Shown one piece after another: positions 59,057 through 64,000 of a DNA stretch of 64,000 nucleotides. The DNA is from Rhynchonema sp. JSB1_4 (taxonomy: Eukaryota; Nematoda; Chromadorea; Monhysterida; Xyalidae), in contig JASAMV010003875.1 of assembly GCA_030248065.1 (NCBI GenBank), positions 28,035 through 92,034 on the forward strand. The letters run 5' to 3'. The notes beneath the pieces are model-generated. The model was not told where the DNA came from, ran no database searches, and saw only the letters and a list, made by a program, of their open reading frames with translations. Each line of letters starts with the position of its first letter. The first letter of the stretch is position 1. The position numbers and the translations under genes were made by a program.

Positions 59057-62000
59057 TCAGAAAAAGGCCGTCGTGTCACACCTCAATTTCTCCATATAGA
59101 CCGTGTGCACGCAGTATTTCGACATTTGCACAAACCCGAGCGGCGAATGTTTCTGCCCGAGCACGTACTCGATACCTCTGAGCAGGTCATTCGTCTTGAA
59201 CACCAACACCATCGGTCGGGGCACTCGTTCGAGCACGTGTGAGATCTGTGGCAGCCAGCTGGTCACGTATTGTTGGATCTCTTCGTTCTGCAAACGGTTA
59301 TATGTCGAATGGATGAAACATTATGGACGAGTGGAAACACGACACCGGACCACGTCAAAGACCTCTTGACGTCACTTTCAGTTTACGATAAAGCTGACGC
59401 AAATTGTCCACCCAGAAATGCAATGAACAAAAGTTAAACCTGGCACGCCACTATTGATATTTGAAATTTTTGGTTTGTTTTTTTGCTCTAATTTGGTTGT
59501 CGACATCGAGACGAATAAGGTTTATATTCATGACTTTTTGATCTGGTGCAGATTTTATATCGAAATCAATCGATAAACACCGGTTCTCGGGAACAAAATT
59601 AAAAAAATAGATAGACCCCCACTTCTTGGTAATCATGTCAGCCAGAAACAAAATTTTGAATTGCCGCAAAATTGTCATAGGCTTACAGTATGCTATTAGG
59701 GATTTTACGCTCCCGACTTTACGCTCCCACTACACAGTGCTGCCAGTGCGCGCGCTTACAACACGTGTGTTATGCACTGACAAACAGAGCGGCACTGTAC
59801 AAACCGCATGGGCAAGATCACGTGAGTACCGTATGCCTGTGATAAGAAGCAGTCGGCCATCTTGAATATTTGTTCCTGTCTTCCTGAAATGCACTAAATG
59901 GGGTCTATCTATTTTTTGGAATTTTGTTCCCGAGAACCGAGGTTTATAGATTAATTTCGGTATTAAATCGGCACTTAATGGAAAAGTCACGGATATAAAC
60001 CTTGTTCGTTTCGATGTCGGCAACAGTAATAGATCATAAAAACAGAACAAAATTTTCAAATATCAATAGTGGCGGGCCAGGTTTAAGTGACCACCCCATC
60101 ACCAAACAACATACGAGACAGAAATGTTCCGCTCAATCCATAACACAAACTGATATCATACACGGTCAAGCGCTTCTGGCCACAGAAAAACGAGAATTAC
60201 ACAACAAAAATAACAGTCTGTCCAACCTCCGCTCTGCTCATCGCGTGTCGGTCAATGCCAGCAGTAATCGATCGCCAACTGCGCTGAGTGACCATACAAG
60301 CGAACAGACCTGAAATCGAACAACTGTTTCTTATCAAATCGAGGGGAAACAAAAAAATGGGGGCGATTGTGTCGCGCTGGACACACTAATACTTGCAAAG
60401 AACTTGCTCAATGTCGACCAGGACCACTCCAGCTATCCGTGTCTACCGTAAAACCTAAAATACAAGGGGGGGCTGTATTTTTTCACTGACCCCTTTTAGG
60501 GAGGCTGTATTTGGGGGGGGGGGGCTCTATTTTTTTTGGGGGGGGGCTGTATTTTTTCGCTGCCCAAAATCTATAAAAATGTTCCCAAAAATGCCCCTCA
60601 AATGGAGTTCTGTCAGGGTGTTACTGGTCATTATTGAGTGTTTTTAGGTGCAGATCTTCCATAAAAGGCTTTACGTCATCATATACTCAACCACAAACGT
60701 TGTACATAGTGTGTCGTATACAAGAACTTGACTTTACGACCCCCAAGCGGGGAATTCCAAGTTGGGGGGGGCTGTATTTTTGGGGGGCTCTATTTTTTCA
60801 CTGACCCCGTTTAGGGGGGCTGTATTTTTGGGGGGCTCTATTTTTCTTGGGGGGGGGCTCTATTTTAGGGAATACGGTAAGTCTACCACAGAGACCAGCT
60901 ACATCACTGCCGCGGGCAAGTTCCACCACAGCGGCAGACCTGCTGACTGACAAGCAAAAAGCTAAAAACATTAAAAGACCCCCAGACGGCAGACGCACCA
61001 TACAAATGTCCGACCCCTAATTGACTGGCGTGCACACGCATCGAGTCCAGATCCCTGTCAAGTAAGGCCAGCCAGAAACTGGCGTAGTTGAGACGGATTT
61101 GATCGGGCAACACCTGCAGCTTTGAAACGGCGGTTGGTAATGTTTTGGATGCGCTAACAATCGTTAAACAATCACAGTAAGAGCTTTGGATGTGACCAGC
61201 TGTGAAACCATTCACTCACGGTGAAATCAATAAAAAGTGACAGATAAGCTATGCGTGAACGAGTTGCCATTCGGGTGTCACGGGGAACAACTTTTACGCT
61301 GGTCAAATCGGGGACGAAATAAATGGTCCTGACAAAAAGTCGAGCACCGCCTCACGTATGAGCAACGTTGGTTCACACACGTCCATTCTTCGATAATAAT
61401 CACACGAAAAATCTGCGAAAAAAACGAAAACCTCGCCGCGCGCCGACCGTGTAGAGTCCGTGATCGAGCAGCACGAGCTCAACGATGCCATGACTCCTCC
61501 TCACCAACACATTGCCAGGATGTGGGTCGCAGTGCACATAGCCGTGCTCGAAGATCATCTCGCTGTACAGTTGACCCAGCTTGCGACATACCTGTCAACA
61601 GAGACACTTTCGTTGGATGAAAAAATTGAACAACTTTTCGTGAAACTTTGGCTGTCCCACTCAGGAAATGAAGAGGGGGAACATGCACGAAACACCTCTG
61701 ACAGGGCGAAATCAGCTAGCTCAGTTCCAGGCTATTTCACCGTAGATGTCATTGTTTGATTTCAGTCTTTTAGATATTTTTATGTTGTGAAATGGAAACG
61801 ACGCACGGAAGCATTGAAACATATTTACTTTCGAGTTAACTATCAGAACAGTATAAGACATTATTGGCTTTGACAGCTGGGCGAGGTTTTCACCTCAGCC
61901 AAAATCTCTGATGTTCTCAGATTGCTGGTCAGCAATTGAAAGCATGACACTGGAATTAACTCACACGCGCTCCACGATTAAGGTGGCTCTGATTGGATAG

Positions 62001-63313
62001 GGCCTGGCAGACTTGCTTCTACTTGTTTGTACTGACGTAATCTGACCACTCATTTTTGGTCTTTATAAAGGCAATTCAGTGTGATGAGTCTGGGTGGTAC
62101 CAATTACACAAGAGATTAACGGCAGATGGCGGACAAAACATCGTGCTGAAATGTTGCGTACAAAGACGACATTGTCTGCAGCAGGTCAGCCAACCTCAGA
62201 CGTCGATATATTGTGTGATCTGATGTAGGCGAGGTCATTGATCTGTCCGCCTTCACAGTATTCCATGACCAGACAACGGTCGGTGGATAGATCCCAGCAA
62301 ATATCGGGCACCTGAAATCGGGCAAAAAGAGTGTTTAGTGTGCAGTGTTGTGGTGCAAGTGGCACTGATGGACACTCGGTGCATCGCCCATCTGTGAGAA
62401 CGGGTCATAGCAGCCAACCAAAAACGCACTGCATTATGGCGAACACTGCCGCCTCACGCTGGTGGCTCTCAATGAGTTGACGTACTTTCGACAGTCTATG
62501 TTCACTATAATGAACCACCACGGTGATATTTTATACAGTGACAAATAGGGATCGTACGGTGTCGGTGTCGGCCTCTCAAAAATTGTTGGTGTCGGATGTC
62601 GGCACAAAAATTTGCCGACTGCCGGAACTCGAACTGAAGGCGGTATGGTCTAATTTTGAAGCATCAGCGTAAAAAAGCACTGAAATTTTCAACGATTTCA
62701 AAGCGAAAATTGCTAACAACTTAGGTTTTACTTGATACCGAATTCAGGTTCTCCAGCTAAGTAGTTACCAAACGAGCAGCTTCGAAAAATATTAAACTCA
62801 CGTTGTGAGCATGAGCGATAAAAACTCAGATTTTGTTCGTTCGCTGCACAATAGCCTATAAATGATCAAAAGTCACCGATGTCGGTTTTTCTTATAAGTG
62901 TCGGCGTCGGGTGTCGGCAAAGACGCCGACTCCGATCCCAAGTGACAAATTGGTCTGCGCCCGAACGCTCCACAACAATTCCCTTCCTTTTCTATACACG
63001 TCGTTTTATGTGAATTATTGCAGCCGGAGTGACCGATGAAATGTTCCACTGAGATTGTTAAAAGGAAATAAATTTCGCTAAAGATTCGATGCAGTCCAAG
63101 TCACACCATCGACAATCGAATCGATTGAAAAGAACCATTGACAAATGAACCAACCACCAAGAAGGACAAATGCTGAAACATCTTCTTGACGCGTTCCGTG
63201 TTTTCGGCTTCGGTCAGAAAGGCAAGTTCGTTGGGCAGATTCTTTTTCATTTCGTCCACCAGCCACGAGAGACGAAATTCGGGGAACACGCGCGCCACGA
63301 ATTTGACCAGAAT
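59057..63313 (-). CDS. ADCK1: ADCK1-type ABC1/UbiB kinase, 5' part outside window
   Basis: Six exons join in frame: 63158-63313, 62195-62311, 61448-61591, 60999-61113, 60227-60309 and 59057-59287. They match the C-terminal two thirds of ADCK1: FPEFRLSWLVDEMKKNLP, CWDLSTDRCLVMEYCEGG, then the catalytic loop YVHCDPHPGNVLV and LLDHGLY for the metal-binding DFG site. After these come LNYASFWLALLDRDLDSM, LFACMVTQRSW and LPQISHVLERVPRPM with LKTNDLLRGIE-like FKTNDLLRGIEYVLG. ABC1/UbiB kinases are mitochondrial; ADCK1 is linked to inner-membrane organisation. The stop at 59057 makes the tail about 70 residues shorter than in vertebrates, unless a further exon is used at 59082. The N-terminus lies beyond base 64000. 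Three introns carry transposable elements. Confidence 0.92.
59437..60083. mobile_element. 647-bp element with ~184-bp inverted repeats, TA-flanked
   Basis: AACCTGGCACGCCACTATTG at the left mirrors CAATAGTGGCGGGCCAGGTT at the right. The arms extend to ATAGATAGACCCC on both sides. TA flanks both ends. It sits in the last intron of the ADCK1-like gene. Confidence 0.88.
60444..60879. mobile_element. Element rich in GGGGGGCTGTATTTTT repeats
   Basis: TACCGTAAAACCTAAAATA at the left mirrors TATTTTAGGGAATACGGTA at the right with three mismatches. GGGGGGCTGTATTTTT and GGGGGGCTCTATTTTT units recur at both ends. It is in an ADCK1-like intron. Confidence 0.7.
62546..62941. mobile_element. hAT-type MITE, TSD GTGACAAA
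   Basis: TAGGGATCG at the left mirrors CGATCCCAA at the right, each followed inward by repeated GGTGTCGG or its complement. GTGACAAA occurs at 62538-62545 and 62942-62949. It is in an ADCK1-like intron. Confidence 0.88.
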
Positions 63314-64000
63314 CTGACAATTTTTGAATGGTTTATTGTTGATAGCTGGAAATGTCTGTTGCAAAGCTGTAATAATAATTATATAATTTATCGATGATGA
63401 AAATTTTTCATGAAAGTGTTTTTATTGTGCAACAGGTTTATCAATAGACGTCCTGTAAACAATTTTATGTAACGTGCCTGCTAAACTGTAACTTCGCACA
63501 ATGAAAATTGACGATAAGAAAGTATACATAGTTGCAACCAGTGGTACCGTTGGGGGGGGGGGGGAGGGGGGTTACATTTATCCGGGATCTTGATTTTTTC
63601 ACAAAGGGGTATCCGGTATCCTGACTTTTTGTCCAGGGGTATCCTACCTAATTTTTTTCCGAAAAAGTAAAAAATCGCTACTTTTATTTCCAAAATGGTC
63701 AAAATCGCTTGCTCACGCAAGCATAACCCCAAAAATGACCATTTTTGCGCTTCCAACACCAATTTTGCTCAATTTTCCTCAAAAAAATTGACGATTTTTT
63801 GAACAACCACCCTGGATATCGGAAATTTTTTATTTTGGGTATCCGGTATCCGAAAATTTTGGAGTTTGGATATCCGGTATCCTGACTTTTTGAAAACTCC
63901 GTTTCCCCAACGACACCACTGGTTGCAACTAGAGATCGGTCTCGGAGGGCATGCATGTTACGTGATACTTAGCAAATGCTGATACCCGATAGTTCATGAA
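63314..64000. other. Intron or upstream part of the ADCK1-like gene
   Basis: The next upstream exon is not in the window. An hAT-type element at 63539-63921 fills most of this stretch. Confidence 0.6.
63539..63921. mobile_element. hAT-type element, TSD GTTGCAAC, second copy
   Basis: CAGTGGTACCGTTGGGG at the left mirrors CCCAACGACACCACTG at the right. GTTGCAAC occurs at 63531-63538 and 63922-63929. It is a 383-bp relative of 56806-57222 with the same GGTATCCGGTATCCTGACTT units. Confidence 0.93.

Overview
The window is animal DNA with split genes, and several features point to a nematode, though the species is not identifiable. The introns end in TTTCAG-like acceptors. There is a CHK/DUF1679-type kinase-like gene, a secreted protein resembling nematode C6-domain proteins, and one gene start preceded by a T-rich acceptor of the kind used in spliced-leader trans-splicing. 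I joined most gene models by hand from exon frames, splice sites and intron phases; none has been checked against transcripts.

Left third (1-21.6 kb): a CHK kinase-like gene cut by the window edge (minus), a rhodopsin-like receptor (plus), a complete galactose mutarotase (plus), a complete penta-EF-hand protein of the PDCD6/ALG-2 group (minus), and a two-exon gene for a small secreted cysteine-rich peptide (plus). A ~156-bp tandem repeat array and a nearly perfect ~640-bp palindrome follow.

Middle third (21.6-44.1 kb, minus strand): a tandem cluster of secreted proteins, each built of two von Willebrand A (VWA) domains joined by a Thr/Pro-rich linker. I call them VWA-F, VWA-D, VWA-E and VWA-A in transcription order. 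F, D and A have signal peptides; E has no visible first exon and begins 69 bp after the stop codon of D. The modules are joined by phase-1 introns. A looks like a D/E hybrid that still carries a fossil of the D terminal exon. The long introns hold hAT-type elements with exact or near-exact 8-bp target duplications, one of them carrying a truncated mariner transposase.

Right third (44-64 kb): a C6-like secreted protein gene (plus), a polytopic membrane protein of unknown family (minus), a 1.25-kb palindrome carrying two separately inserted short elements, a divergent ionotropic glutamate receptor-like gene with an in-frame stop (plus), and the 3' part of an ADCK1-type kinase gene (minus) with an element in three of its introns.

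No operon, CRISPR or bacterial feature is present. The notable biology is the exon-shuffled VWA cluster, the density of intronic inverted-repeat elements, and the strong excess of the nonamer GATGTTTCA.
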